Source of the DNA: Mycolicibacterium sp. MU0050
Lineage (GTDB): Bacteria > Actinomycetota > Actinomycetes > Mycobacteriales > Mycobacteriaceae
Reading direction: 5' to 3'
NCBI RefSeq assembly: GCF_963378085.1
Contig: NZ_OY726395.1
Coordinates: 3,906,001-3,970,000, forward strand
DNA length: 64,000 bases
A program made the translations under genes and the position numbers. Shown here one piece after another: positions 51,937-60,049 of this stretch (within the stretch, counting starts at the first letter, position 1; the number at the start of each line of letters is the position of its first letter). Under the pieces are notes generated by a model, which was not told the origin of the DNA, searched no databases, and was given only the letters and a program-made list of their open reading frames with translations.

Positions 51937-52806
51937 ATGGCCACCGTCGCGCAGTGGATCCAGGGCGCCCGTCCGCGAACCTGGCCCAACGCAGTTGCTC
52001 CCGTGATCGCCGGCACCGGCGCCGCCGCCTGGCTCGGCGCGGCCGTGTGGTGGAAGGCGTTGCTGGCGTTGGCCGTCGCAGTGGCCCTGATCATCGGCGT
52101 CAACTACGCCAACGACTACTCCGACGGCGTGCGCGGTACCGACGACGACCGCGTCGGGCCGCTGCGCCTGGTGGGCGCCCAGCTGGCCCGCCCGCGCGCG
52201 GTGCTGAGCGCCGCGGTGCTCAGCCTGTCGATCGCCGCGCTGGCCGGCCTGGTGCTGGTCGCGGTCAGCGATCCCTGGCTGGCCGCGGTCGGTGCGGTGT
52301 GCATCGCCGGGGCCTGGTTCTACACCGGCGGCTCGAAGCCGTACGGGTACAGCGGGTTCGGCGAGATCGCGGTGTTCGTGTTCTTCGGCCTGGTCGCCGT
52401 GCTGGGCACCCAATACACCCAGGCGCTGCGGGTGGATTGGGTCGGCCTGCTGGCCGCGCTGGTCATGGGATTCCTGTCCTCGGCGGTGCTGGTGGCCAAC
52501 AACCTGCGCGACATCCCGACCGACACCACCGCCGGCAAGATGACCCTGGCGGTGCGCCTCGGCGACGCGCGCACCCGCCGGTTCTACGTGGCACTGCTGG
52601 CGCTGGCAGGCCTGGCGACGCTGGGGCTGGCGGCGGCCACACCGTGGGCGCTGCTGGGGTTGGTGGCCGCGCCCCTGGCGGTCCGCGCGGCGCTCCCGGT
52701 AGCCTCGGGCGGCACCGGCCCGGCGCTGATCCCGGTGCTGCGCGACACGGGGCTGACCATGCTGGTGTGGTCGGTCGTGGTGGCCGGCGCGCTGGCGCTG
52801 GCCTGA
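51937..52806 (+). CDS. menA: 1,4-Dihydroxy-2-naphthoate polyprenyltransferase
   Basis: 289 residues. Membrane UbiA-family prenyltransferase that joins the polyprenyl chain from the GrcC-type synthase to dihydroxynaphthoate. Eight or nine hydrophobic segments. The two acidic motifs are [20 protein letters not shown] and [25 protein letters not shown] 51937 start, 14 bases from the divergent phosphorylase. Its TGA abuts the TCA (TGA on the other strand) of the convergent Clp-N gene with no gap. Confidence 0.95.
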   Translation: MATVAQWIQGARPRTWPNAVAPVIAGTGAAAWLGAAVWWKALLALAVAVALIIGVNYANDYSDGVRGTDDDRVGPLRLVGAQLARPRAVLSAAVLSLSIAALAGLVLVAVSDPWLAAVGAVCIAGAWFYTGGSKPYGYSGFGEIAVFVFFGLVAVLGTQYTQALRVDWVGLLAALVMGFLSSAVLVANNLRDIPTDTTAGKMTLAVRLGDARTRRFYVALLALAGLATLGLAAATPWALLGLVAAPLAVRAALPVASGGTGPALIPVLRDTGLTMLVWSVVVAGALALA

Positions 52807-53364
52807 TCAGGCGGCGGCGTCGAGCAGGGCGATCACCGCGGCGCGCAACTGCGCGGTGTATACGTGCTCGGTGATCAGGGCGACGGCGTCGGGGTCGCCG
52901 CCGCGCAACATGCCCAGCAGCAGATGCTCCCCGGAGATGGTTTTGTCCTTGTGCGCCAACGCCTCCCGCAGCGCCAGCTCCAGCGCCTTCTTGGCCGCGC
53001 GGTTGAACGGCAGTGGGCCGCGGCGCCGGCGGCGCCGACCGGAGCGGTGCAGCGCCGCGTCGAACGCGTCCGGTCCGAACGAGGTGTTCACCGCGTCGCG
53101 CACCGCGTGGAGGTCGATGCCGATGTGCCGCAACGCTTCCGCGTCCCCCTCGAAGCCGGCGTCCCCGTCTGGTGCCAGGCGGTCGCGGATGCCGTCGGGG
53201 GTCAGCCCGTAGCCCGCCAGCAGCCCCGCAAGGTCGGCGCCGGCAGTCTGCAACAGACCCAGCAGCAGATGCTCGGGGCCGATGGCACGGGCCCCCAGGT
53301 CGCGGGCCTCCTCCTGGGCCAGGACCACGGCGGCGCGGGCGCTGCGGCTGAACCGCTCGAACAT
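52807..53364 (-). CDS. Free-standing double Clp N-domain protein
   Basis: 185 residues made of two Clp-N repeats: residues ~1-70 (RFSRSARAAVVLAQEEARDLGARAIGPEHLLLGLLQTAG) and ~115-180 (FNRAAKKALELALREALAHKDKTISGEHLLLGMLRGG). No AAA+ domain follows, so it is not a Clp ATPase; such proteins may bind Clp substrates or regulate ClpC. A basic run of seven arginines (RSGRRRRRRG) joins the two. GGAGGAGG lies before ATG 53364. It starts 4 bases after the HTH gene stop, in the same direction. Function unknown; paralogues with this pairing are common in actinobacteria. Confidence 0.82.
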   Translation of the reverse strand: MFERFSRSARAAVVLAQEEARDLGARAIGPEHLLLGLLQTAGADLAGLLAGYGLTPDGIRDRLAPDGDAGFEGDAEALRHIGIDLHAVRDAVNTSFGPDAFDAALHRSGRRRRRRGPLPFNRAAKKALELALREALAHKDKTISGEHLLLGMLRGGDPDAVALITEHVYTAQLRAAVIALLDAAA

Positions 53365-53368
53365 CGGC

Positions 53369-53602
53369 TCACCTCCTCCGGGTGTACTTCTGGTGCACGG
53401 CCTGGCGGCTGACGCCGAGCGCGTCGGCGATGGCCTGCCAACTCCAGCCCTGCTCCCGCGCGTTGGCGACGTGCAGCGCCTCGAGCCGCTCCTGCAGTCG
53501 CTGCAGCGCGCCGACGGCGCGCAACCCCACGGCCGGATCGATATCGGCCAAACTCTGATCGAGGCCCGCGTCCGGCGCCTGCGGGTCCGGGGCAGCGCTC
53601 AT
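53369..53602 (-). CDS. Small helix-turn-helix protein upstream of the Clp-N gene
   Basis: 77 residues from ATG 53602. The C-terminus forms an HTH (NAREQGWSWQAIADALGVSRQAVHQKYTRRR), with a short helical N-terminal half (LDQSLADIDPAVGLRAVGALQRLQERLEALHVA). A TTG at 53611 is upstream in frame but lies inside the -10 region. It probably autoregulates from the two palindromes at 53606-53651 and controls the co-transcribed Clp-N gene. Confidence 0.75.
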   Translation of the reverse strand: MSAAPDPQAPDAGLDQSLADIDPAVGLRAVGALQRLQERLEALHVANAREQGWSWQAIADALGVSRQAVHQKYTRRR

Positions 53603-53605
53603 ACA

Positions 53606-53651
53606 TGTCAAGGTAACTTGACACGTTTCCGCCTGTCAAGGAATCTTGACG
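53606..53651. promoter_or_regulatory. Two CAAG/CTTG palindromes interlaced with divergent promoters
   Basis: TGTCAAGGTAACTTGACA (53606-53623) and TGTCAAGGAATCTTGACG (53634-53651) are two inverted repeats, 28 bases centre to centre. On the minus strand TTGACA (53639-53634) and TTACCT (53616-53611) are 17 bases apart, and the HTH gene ATG follows 8 bases later. On the plus strand TTGACA (53618-53623) and GAATCT (53641-53646) are also 17 apart, reading towards the kinase gene. Each palindrome contains one -35 and one -10, so a protein bound to either would affect both. Confidence 0.72.
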
Positions 53652-53738
53652 AGCCGCCGAGGACGATGCCGCCGCAGTAATGACAAACCACCGCCAATCT
53701 GTAAAGTTTGCCCCGAACTTCCCGAGCAGAGGATCGCG

Positions 53739-54872
53739 ATGAAGAACGCACTGAAGCAGGCACGGTCGTCGGTCGGCCTGGTCGGCCATCTCGGCCGCGG
53801 GATGCAGCGGGTGGCCACCGATGCCGTCCTGGGCTCCCGGGTGGGCCTGCCCCGCGCGGTCGAAGCGCTCGACGCCGCGGTCCTGACCAAGGTGCTCGGG
53901 CGTCCGGTGAGTTCGGTGACCGTCCTCGGCGGGGACGCGGGTACCTCCTCGCGGGCGCGGCTCGCGCTGACCGGAGAGGGAGTGCCCGAGTCGGTGTTCG
54001 TCAAGATGCCCGCCAACAACGCCGCCACCCGGCTGATGGGCGAGCTCGGCCGGCTGGCCAACACCGAGGTCCGGTTCTACAACGAGCTGTCCGCGGACCT
54101 GACCGGGGTGCCGCGGTCGTACGGCGCCACCTTCGATCCCCTGACGGGCCGGTTCGTCCTGGTGCTCGAGGATCTGGCCGCCGACGCGTGCGAATTCCCC
54201 GACACCCTGCATCCGCTGAGTCCGGCTCGGGCGGGGCAGGTGGTGGAGCGGCTGGCCAAGCTGCACGGCGCCTTCTGGGAGCGGCTGCCCGCCGGCCGCG
54301 GACCGCTGGACTGGCTCTACACCGCCTCCGGGGACAGCACCTCGCTGCTCACCGGATCGTTGATGAACGCCTCGGTGAAGCGACTGGCCGACCGCACCAC
54401 CATCCCGCTGGAGACCGGCCGCTTCATCATCGACAACTACCGCGCCGCGGCGACCCTGATCGACCGCCCGCCGCACACCGTCATGCACGGCGACGCCCAC
54501 CCGGGCAACGTGTACTTCCGCAACGGCGCCGCCGGATTGCTGGACTGGCAGGCCGTCCGGCGCGGACACCCGTCGCGCGAACTGGCCTACACCCTGGTCA
54601 CCAGCATGACCCCGGAGGATCGGCGCGCCGGTCAGCGCGAGCTGCTCGACGACTACCGCCGCGCGCTGGTGGCCGCGGGCGGACCCGACCTGGACCGCGA
54701 CGAGCTGTGGCTGCGCTACCGCGAGGCCGCGCTCTACGCCTACGTCGCGGCGCTGATCACCGCCGGGATGGGCGGCATGCAGGTGGAGGACATCGCCATG
54801 GAGGGGCTGCGGCGCGCGGTCGCGGCGCTGGAAGACCTGGAAACCGTCGCGGCGCTGAAGGCCTCGCTGTAG
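53739..54872 (+). CDS. Phosphotransferase/kinase-like protein (APH/EcKinase fold)
   Basis: 377 residues of the aminoglycoside-phosphotransferase-like fold: VLGGDAGTSSRARLAL with the nucleotide loop, VFVKMPANN with the lysine, catalytic loop HTVMHGDAHPGNVYFRNG and the metal site GLLDWQAVRRGHPSRELAY. Nothing marks it as an antibiotic-resistance enzyme. Such proteins are often called choline- or ecdysteroid-kinase-like; the substrate here is unknown. ATG 53739 has AGAGGATCG upstream. Divergent from the HTH/Clp-N pair and possibly under its control. Confidence 0.8.
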   Translation: MKNALKQARSSVGLVGHLGRGMQRVATDAVLGSRVGLPRAVEALDAAVLTKVLGRPVSSVTVLGGDAGTSSRARLALTGEGVPESVFVKMPANNAATRLMGELGRLANTEVRFYNELSADLTGVPRSYGATFDPLTGRFVLVLEDLAADACEFPDTLHPLSPARAGQVVERLAKLHGAFWERLPAGRGPLDWLYTASGDSTSLLTGSLMNASVKRLADRTTIPLETGRFIIDNYRAAATLIDRPPHTVMHGDAHPGNVYFRNGAAGLLDWQAVRRGHPSRELAYTLVTSMTPEDRRAGQRELLDDYRRALVAAGGPDLDRDELWLRYREAALYAYVAALITAGMGGMQVEDIAMEGLRRAVAALEDLETVAALKASL

Positions 54873-54875
54873 GCC

Positions 54876-55184
54876 CTACTCCTGGGGCGGTTCCTCGCCG
54901 CGCAGCCGAGCCTGCAACTGCTCGCGGTCGCGGCGACGACGTTCGTCGACCGCGGCGATGCTGGCCGTGGCGCGCCGACGCAGCGGCGCGAACAGCCAGA
55001 TGCCCAGCGGCAGCGCGATCACGATGGCGAACAGGAACGCCACCACCAGAGGGATGTCCCCGACCCCGACCCAGTGGGCGCCGAAGAAGATGAGCGCGAC
55101 CAGCGCACCCGCCAAGACCAGGCGCGCGGCCGTGTAGACGAGGATGTCGAGCACCATTGCGCCGGTGGAGCGTTCTTCAGCCAC
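54876..55184 (-). CDS. DUF4229 membrane protein
   Basis: 102 residues. Two transmembrane helices (residues ~14-36 and 43-66) followed by a basic, arginine-rich cytoplasmic tail (RRRATASIAAVDERRRRDREQLQARLRG). GTG 55184 is 7 bases after TAGGCT on the minus strand, a leaderless fit, with no Shine-Dalgarno sequence. Function unknown; conserved in mycobacteria next to the MinD-like gene. Confidence 0.82.
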   Translation of the reverse strand: MAEERSTGAMVLDILVYTAARLVLAGALVALIFFGAHWVGVGDIPLVVAFLFAIVIALPLGIWLFAPLRRRATASIAAVDERRRRDREQLQARLRGEEPPQE

Positions 55185-55191
55185 GGGCCAG

Positions 55192-55197
55192 AGCCTA
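55192..55197 (-). promoter_or_regulatory. -10 element of the DUF4229 gene, leaderless
   Basis: The minus strand reads TAGGCT, then 7 bases, then the GTG at 55184. Same arrangement as at menG, menB and the TetR gene. Confidence 0.5.
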
Positions 55198-55208
55198 CCG
55201 ATACCGCG

Positions 55209-55227
55209 TATATTCGAACAAAGGAGG
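55209..55227 (+). promoter_or_regulatory. -10 and perfect Shine-Dalgarno sequence of a small gene
   Basis: TATATT (55209-55214) is a near-consensus -10 and AAGGAGG (55221-55227) is a perfect Shine-Dalgarno sequence 5 bases before GTG 55233. Transcription would begin about at the Shine-Dalgarno sequence. No -35 is seen. Confidence 0.5.
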
Positions 55228-55232
55228 TTTCA

Positions 55233-55394
55233 GTGCTCTACCTGCTCGTCATCCTGATCATCGGGGCCCTGGTCTACGCCGGTTGGCGCTTCACCCGCGA
55301 ACAAGCCAACCGCCCGCCGACCCGCGTCATCGGACCCGACGACGACCCAGAGTTCCTCTGGCGGCTCAGCCACGGCGACAACAACCCGCGCTAG
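55233..55394 (+). CDS. Small one-helix membrane protein
   Basis: 53 residues from GTG 55233. One N-terminal helix (LYLLVILIIGALVYAGWRF, residues 2-20) followed by a polar tail (TREQANRPPTRVIGPDDDPEFLWRLSHGDNNPR). The perfect AAGGAGG at 55221-55227 makes translation very likely. The frame is open upstream to 55074, but that part is antisense to the DUF4229 gene. The stop overlaps the convergent MinD-like stop. Function unknown. Confidence 0.75.
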   Translation: MLYLLVILIIGALVYAGWRFTREQANRPPTRVIGPDDDPEFLWRLSHGDNNPR

Positions 55395-56671
55395 GTCCGC
55401 CCGACCTCGCTGGGAAAGCCGTCGGCGACCACCGCCGCCAGGTCGATGAGCGCATCCCGCGTCGCCGGCTGCAAGCGGTCCAGGCTGATCTCCGCCCCTT
55501 CCTCCAGGTGCGGATCGAACGGCACCAACCGGACCGCACGGCACCGCCGCGAGAAATGATCGACCACCTTCTGCATGTCGACCTTGCCCGACCGCGGACG
55601 CACCGCGTTGACCACACACACCGAGTTGCGCACCAGGTCTTCGTGTCCGTGGGCGTCCAGCCAATCCAGCGTCGCCGAGGCGCTGCGGGCGCCGTCCACC
55701 GAACCGGAGCTGACCACGATCAGGGTGTCCGCGCTGGACAGCACCGCCGACATGGCCGAATGCATCAGCCCGGTCCCGCAGTCGGTGAGCACCAGGCTGT
55801 AGAACCGCTCCAGAACCTCCAGCGTGCGCGCGTAGTCCTGGGAGCTGAACGCCTCCGAGACCGCCGGGTCGGTTTCGGAGGCCAGCACCTCCAGCCGGCT
55901 CGGGCCCTGAGAGGTGTAGCGGCGCACGTCGCTGTAGCGCTCGATCTGGTCCGCCTCGCGCAGCAGGTCGCGCACCGTGGCGGGGGTTTGCAGCGCCACC
56001 TTCTGGCTGAGGGTGCCCCGGTCGGGGTTGGCGTCCACCGCGACCACCCGGTCCCCGCGGATCGAGGCCAGGGTGGCGCCCAGCGTCGCGGTGATGGTGG
56101 TCTTGCCCACCCCGCCCTTCAGGCTGAGCACCGCAATCCGATAGCACCCCTGCAGTGGGTGGTTGACGTGCGCGATCAGGTTCCGGCGATGGGCGTCCTT
56201 CGGGCTCTCCCCCACGTTGATCGTCTTCCCCGACAGCAGGTAGAGCCAGCGGCGCCAACCGCTCGTCGGTGCCGGTTTGACGGGCCTGAGCAGGGCGTTG
56301 GTCGAGAGGTCGGGATACGGTGTCTGCGGCACCTCGGGTCGGTAGGGCGGCGGCAACACGGCGCCGGGCGGATACGCTCCCGGCGGCGCCGGCGGCCACG
56401 GCTGGCCCGGCGGCGGACCGACCGGCGTCGGGCCCGACGGGCCGTAATGCCCCATGGCCGGGAACCCGGTCGGCGGCGTCGCGTCTCCCCACTGCGGCGA
56501 CTCGTCGCCAAATCCCCCGGACGGGTATCGGGGCAGCTGCATGGTCTCGGCCGGATCGGCCGAATGCCGCGGGGCCTCATCGGTGGGCGGCGGGCCCGGC
56601 AACCACGTGGGCGGCTCGTCGTTGTCCCTGCCGTGGCGAGCATCCGCGCTGTGCGTCGGTTGGTCAGACAA
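55391..56671 (-). CDS. MinD/ParA-like ATPase with a proline-rich N-terminus (Rv0530-like)
   Basis: 426 residues. The first ~130 are proline/glycine-rich and disordered (PPTWLPGPPPTDEAP and PPPGQPWPPAPPGAYPPGAVLPPPYRP). The C-terminal ~260 residues are a deviant-Walker-A P-loop ATPase: SLKGGVGKTTITATLGATLA, switch-like DANPDRGTLS, and LTDCGTGLMHSAMSAVLSSADTLIVVS. Proline-rich MinD-like proteins of this kind, such as the ESX-linked EspI, have been tied to secretion or envelope functions. Rv0530 has the same position. Function here is inferred from this resemblance only. Confidence 0.84.
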   Translation of the reverse strand: MSDQPTHSADARHGRDNDEPPTWLPGPPPTDEAPRHSADPAETMQLPRYPSGGFGDESPQWGDATPPTGFPAMGHYGPSGPTPVGPPPGQPWPPAPPGAYPPGAVLPPPYRPEVPQTPYPDLSTNALLRPVKPAPTSGWRRWLYLLSGKTINVGESPKDAHRRNLIAHVNHPLQGCYRIAVLSLKGGVGKTTITATLGATLASIRGDRVVAVDANPDRGTLSQKVALQTPATVRDLLREADQIERYSDVRRYTSQGPSRLEVLASETDPAVSEAFSSQDYARTLEVLERFYSLVLTDCGTGLMHSAMSAVLSSADTLIVVSSGSVDGARSASATLDWLDAHGHEDLVRNSVCVVNAVRPRSGKVDMQKVVDHFSRRCRAVRLVPFDPHLEEGAEISLDRLQPATRDALIDLAAVVADGFPSEVGRT

Positions 56672-56727
56672 TGGACCGTTCCCCCTGGATCGACGTCAGT
56701 TGCGTGTGCACCCTATACCGAAGCGCG

Positions 56728-57705
56728 TCAGCCCACCCCGGCGTAGGAGTGCAGGCCCACGGTGACCAGGTTGATGAAGAACAGGTTGAACACCATGGCC
56801 ACGAAGCCGATCACGTTGATCCAGGCGGCCTTCCGGTCCCGCCAGCCCGCGGTCGAGCGCGCGTGCAGGTAGGCGGCGTAGACCACCCACGCGATGAACG
56901 ACACCGTCTCCTTGGGGTCCCAGCCCCAGTAGCGCCCCCAGGCCTCCTCGGCCCAGATCGCGCCGAAGATCACCCCGAAGCCGAACACCGGGAAGGCGAA
57001 GATGGTGGTGCGGTAGGCGATCCGGTCCAACGTCTGGGCATCGGGCAGCCGCGAGATGACCCGTGCCACCGGGCCTTCGGCGCCCGGCGACCCGAACCGC
57101 GACATCTTCAGCAGGAACAACAGGCTGGCGACGCCGGCCACCAGGAAGACCCCGGAGCCCAGGCTGACCACCGACACGTGGATCGGCAGCCAGTAGGACT
57201 GCAGGGCCGGCATCACCGGGGCGGCGTGACTGTAGAGCCACTTGCCCGACACCGTCAGCAGGATCAGCACCGGAACCAGGACGAACACCCACAGCGTGCG
57301 GTACTGCGGACGGCGCAACACCACCGCGGCGGCCACCAGACCGCACCAGCAGGTCAGGTTGATGAACTCGTACATGTTGCCCCACGGCACCCGGCCGGTG
57401 GACATGCCGCGCAACACGATGCACGCCAGCAGCAGCGCGATGCCCAAATAGACCAGCGCCAGCCCGGTGCGGCCCACCCGGTCGTCGACGGAACGCCGCG
57501 GCGCGTCGACGACAACACCCGGGGTGGCACTGTCGGCGGCGACCGCCCCGGCGTGCACCAGTTCCTGTTCGGCCACCTTGCGGCTGCGGCTGTAGGCCAG
57601 CTCGACCGCCAACAGCAACAGCGCCACCATCAGCACGACGACCGATGAGGTGAACGCCCAGTCCGAGTACCGGGCCAGGTCGAGATCCACGTGCTCGCTG
57701 TTCAT
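56728..57705 (-). CDS. ccsA: CcsB/CcsA cytochrome c synthetase subunit
   Basis: 325 residues, heme-handling membrane protein of the system II (Ccs) cytochrome c maturation pathway. Eight or so helices; the tryptophan-rich WWD motif is IWAEEAWGRYWGWDPKETVSFIAW and conserved histidines lie in helices outside it (for example YSHAAPVM and YLHARS). ATG 57705 overlaps the resB stop as ATGA. Last gene of the hemL-resB operon. Confidence 0.94.
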   Translation of the reverse strand: MNSEHVDLDLARYSDWAFTSSVVVLMVALLLLAVELAYSRSRKVAEQELVHAGAVAADSATPGVVVDAPRRSVDDRVGRTGLALVYLGIALLLACIVLRGMSTGRVPWGNMYEFINLTCWCGLVAAAVVLRRPQYRTLWVFVLVPVLILLTVSGKWLYSHAAPVMPALQSYWLPIHVSVVSLGSGVFLVAGVASLLFLLKMSRFGSPGAEGPVARVISRLPDAQTLDRIAYRTTIFAFPVFGFGVIFGAIWAEEAWGRYWGWDPKETVSFIAWVVYAAYLHARSTAGWRDRKAAWINVIGFVAMVFNLFFINLVTVGLHSYAGVG

Positions 57706-59270
57706 TGCACTCTCTCTTCACTAGCGGCGGCCAACAACCGTTCGGTGAGCCGTTCGAATTCGTCGCCCCAGCCCGAGTTGTCGGTCCTCGCCAACCCGCC
57801 GAGCTCGACGTTCACGGTACCGCCGGCCGCTGCCGTGGTGAGACGGACCCAGATCCGGCGCCGCCGGACCACCAGGGACACCAGCAGGCCGGCCATCATC
57901 GTCATCGAGAACACCAGCACCCAGACCTGGCCCGGATCGTGTGAGACCTGCAGGTTCACGAAGGGGGTGACGGCGTCGAAACTCAGCACCGAACCGTCGT
58001 CGAGGCGGACCTCTTCGCCCACCCGCAGGTTGACCCGGTCGAGTTTCTCCAGCCGGCCCTGTTCGATGAGCCGCTCATCGAGGCTGAACAGCGACTGCGG
58101 GCGTCCGGAGTCCAGGCCGGTATCGCCGCGGTAGATGTCGATCGCGACGGCCGGGTTGTTCGGCGCCGGATAGCTCGACGACAGCAACGTTCCGTGCAGC
58201 TGTTCGGTGGGGGCCAGCAGGCCCTGCACCGCGATCTGCTGCTTGCGGCGTTCGTCGACGTCGGGGTACATGCCCGCGGGCGGGTCGATACGCACCACGC
58301 CCGACGACAACATGGTGAGCTGATCGTCGGGCCGCCACTGGATGGTCTGCGAGCGCACCTCGCCGTTGGGGAACCGCAGGGTGAAAGTCGGCGCATACCC
58401 GTGACCCTGCAGGTAGATCCGGTCCCCGGCCACCCGCAGCGGATGGTTCACCGCCAGCGGGTAGGGCCGCCAGTTGTCGGCGGCCAGGTCGTCGCCGGCC
58501 TGATAGGAGATGTCAGCGGCGAACGAGATGGCCTGGCCGCTGGGCAGATATTCCGCCTCGAAGTCGTGCACGCGCACACAGATCGGCTCCAACGACGTGC
58601 CGTCGACGCTGTTGCCGGCGCGGAACGAGTCGAACGCCGCCGGGGAGGCCGAGCAGAAGCCCGGGCCGCCGTCGGCGATGACGATGACGTTGCCCTCGTA
58701 GCCCAGCATCCGGCCGAATGCGATCGCGACCAGCAGGCCCAGCAGCGAGAAGTGGAACACCAGGTTGCCGAACTCGCGCAGATACCCCTTCTCCGCGGAC
58801 AGTTCGACCGGGCCGTCCGGGCCCGCCGGGGTCCGGACCACCTTGCGCCAGCCGCGCAACTTCTGCGACATCCGCTCGGCGAGGACCCGCGGATCCCCGG
58901 TCGCGTCGGCCTCGGCGTGTTTGGGCAGCCGGCCGAGGTTGCGCGGCGCGGCCACCGGCACCGCGCGCAGCGTGCGGACGTGCTCGATCATCCGCGGGGT
59001 CAGGCAGCCCACCAGCGAGACGAACAGCAGCACGTAGATGGCGGTGAACCAGAAGCTGGAGAACACGTCGAAGAACTGAAACCGGTCCAGCCACGGCCCC
59101 AGGGTCGGACGCGCCGCGATGTATTCGTCGACCTTGCCGGTGTTCAGGTTGCGCTGGGGCAACAACGCACCCGGGATGGCCGCCAGCGCCACCAGGAACA
59201 ACAGCACCAGCGCGGTCCCCATCGACGTCAACCCGCGCCAGGTGTTGCGGATCATCGCGAAAATGCTCAA
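57702..59270 (-). CDS. resB: ResB cytochrome c synthetase subunit
   Basis: 522 residues, system II partner of CcsA. The N-terminal helices with LVGCLTPRMIEH (a histidine-bearing segment), a large extracytoplasmic domain, and a last helix at about residues 445-470. It delivers heme to apocytochrome c with CcsA. TTG 59270 overlaps the ccdA stop as TTGA; no other start fits better. The stop overlaps ccsA as ATGA. Confidence 0.93.
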   Translation of the reverse strand: MSIFAMIRNTWRGLTSMGTALVLLFLVALAAIPGALLPQRNLNTGKVDEYIAARPTLGPWLDRFQFFDVFSSFWFTAIYVLLFVSLVGCLTPRMIEHVRTLRAVPVAAPRNLGRLPKHAEADATGDPRVLAERMSQKLRGWRKVVRTPAGPDGPVELSAEKGYLREFGNLVFHFSLLGLLVAIAFGRMLGYEGNVIVIADGGPGFCSASPAAFDSFRAGNSVDGTSLEPICVRVHDFEAEYLPSGQAISFAADISYQAGDDLAADNWRPYPLAVNHPLRVAGDRIYLQGHGYAPTFTLRFPNGEVRSQTIQWRPDDQLTMLSSGVVRIDPPAGMYPDVDERRKQQIAVQGLLAPTEQLHGTLLSSSYPAPNNPAVAIDIYRGDTGLDSGRPQSLFSLDERLIEQGRLEKLDRVNLRVGEEVRLDDGSVLSFDAVTPFVNLQVSHDPGQVWVLVFSMTMMAGLLVSLVVRRRRIWVRLTTAAAGGTVNVELGGLARTDNSGWGDEFERLTERLLAAASEERVQ

Positions 59271-60049
59271 ATCGGCAGCCTCACGTCACTGATGAACGCA
59301 TCGCGCACCCAGGAGATGAATTCGTTCCACAGCCCACTCACCAGCGCCAGCCCGACGAGGATCAACAGCACGCCGCCGACGATCTGGATGGTCCGGGTGT
59401 GCCGGCGCAGCCATCCCAGCGCGCCGAACGCCCAGGTGGAGCCGAGCGCCAACACGATGAAGGGCAGACCGAGGCCCAGGCAGTAGGCGATGACCAGCGC
59501 CACCCCGCGCGCGACGGTGGCGCCGTCGGTCGCCGAGGCCACGGTGATGACGCCGGTCAGCGTCGGGCCCAGGCACGGCGTCCAGCCGAGCGCGAACACC
59601 GCACCGAGCAGCGGCGCGCCGGCCACCGTCGACAGCATCCGCGGGGACAGACGCGCCTGGCGCTGCAGCGCGGGGATGAAGCCGATGAACGCCAGCCCCA
59701 TGACGATGATGACGACGCCGCCGACCCGTTGCAGCACAAGCTGATTGGTGATCAGCGACGTCGTCATACCGAGTACGGCGACGGTGCCCAGCAGGAACAC
59801 CGCGGTGAACCCGGCCACGAACAGCAGCGCCGAACCGGCGACGCGCCAGCGCTGCGTGCGGAGCTTCAGCGCCCCCTCGGCGGCGTCGGCGCGCTCGTCC
59901 ACACCCACGACCGCGGCCAGATACGACAGGTAGCCGGGCACCAGCGGGACCACGCACGGGGAGGCGAACGACACCAGCCCGGCGAGCAGGCTGAGCCCCA
60001 GCGCCAGCAGCAGCGGCCCCGAGACGGCCAGTTCGGCGGCCCCGGTCAT
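59267..60049 (-). CDS. ccdA: CcdA thiol-disulfide transport protein
   Basis: 260 residues, six-helix DsbD-family membrane protein that passes electrons to the extracytoplasmic thioredoxin-like protein for cytochrome c maturation. The two redox cysteines are in SFASPCVVPLVPGYLSYL and FALGWTPCLGPTLTGVI, the canonical pair. ATG 60049 overlaps the thioredoxin gene as ATGA. The whole operon from 62571 to 56728 runs with 4-base overlaps or shorter gaps. Confidence 0.95.
   Translation of the reverse strand: MTGAAELAVSGPLLLALGLSLLAGLVSFASPCVVPLVPGYLSYLAAVVGVDERADAAEGALKLRTQRWRVAGSALLFVAGFTAVFLLGTVAVLGMTTSLITNQLVLQRVGGVVIIVMGLAFIGFIPALQRQARLSPRMLSTVAGAPLLGAVFALGWTPCLGPTLTGVITVASATDGATVARGVALVIAYCLGLGLPFIVLALGSTWAFGALGWLRRHTRTIQIVGGVLLILVGLALVSGLWNEFISWVRDAFISDVRLPI

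Noticed and set aside
53739..54872. Aminoglycoside resistance gene
   Set aside because: It has the kinase fold (HGDAHPGNV, LLDWQ) but the sequence does not point to any known resistance enzyme, and the context is conserved-chromosomal.
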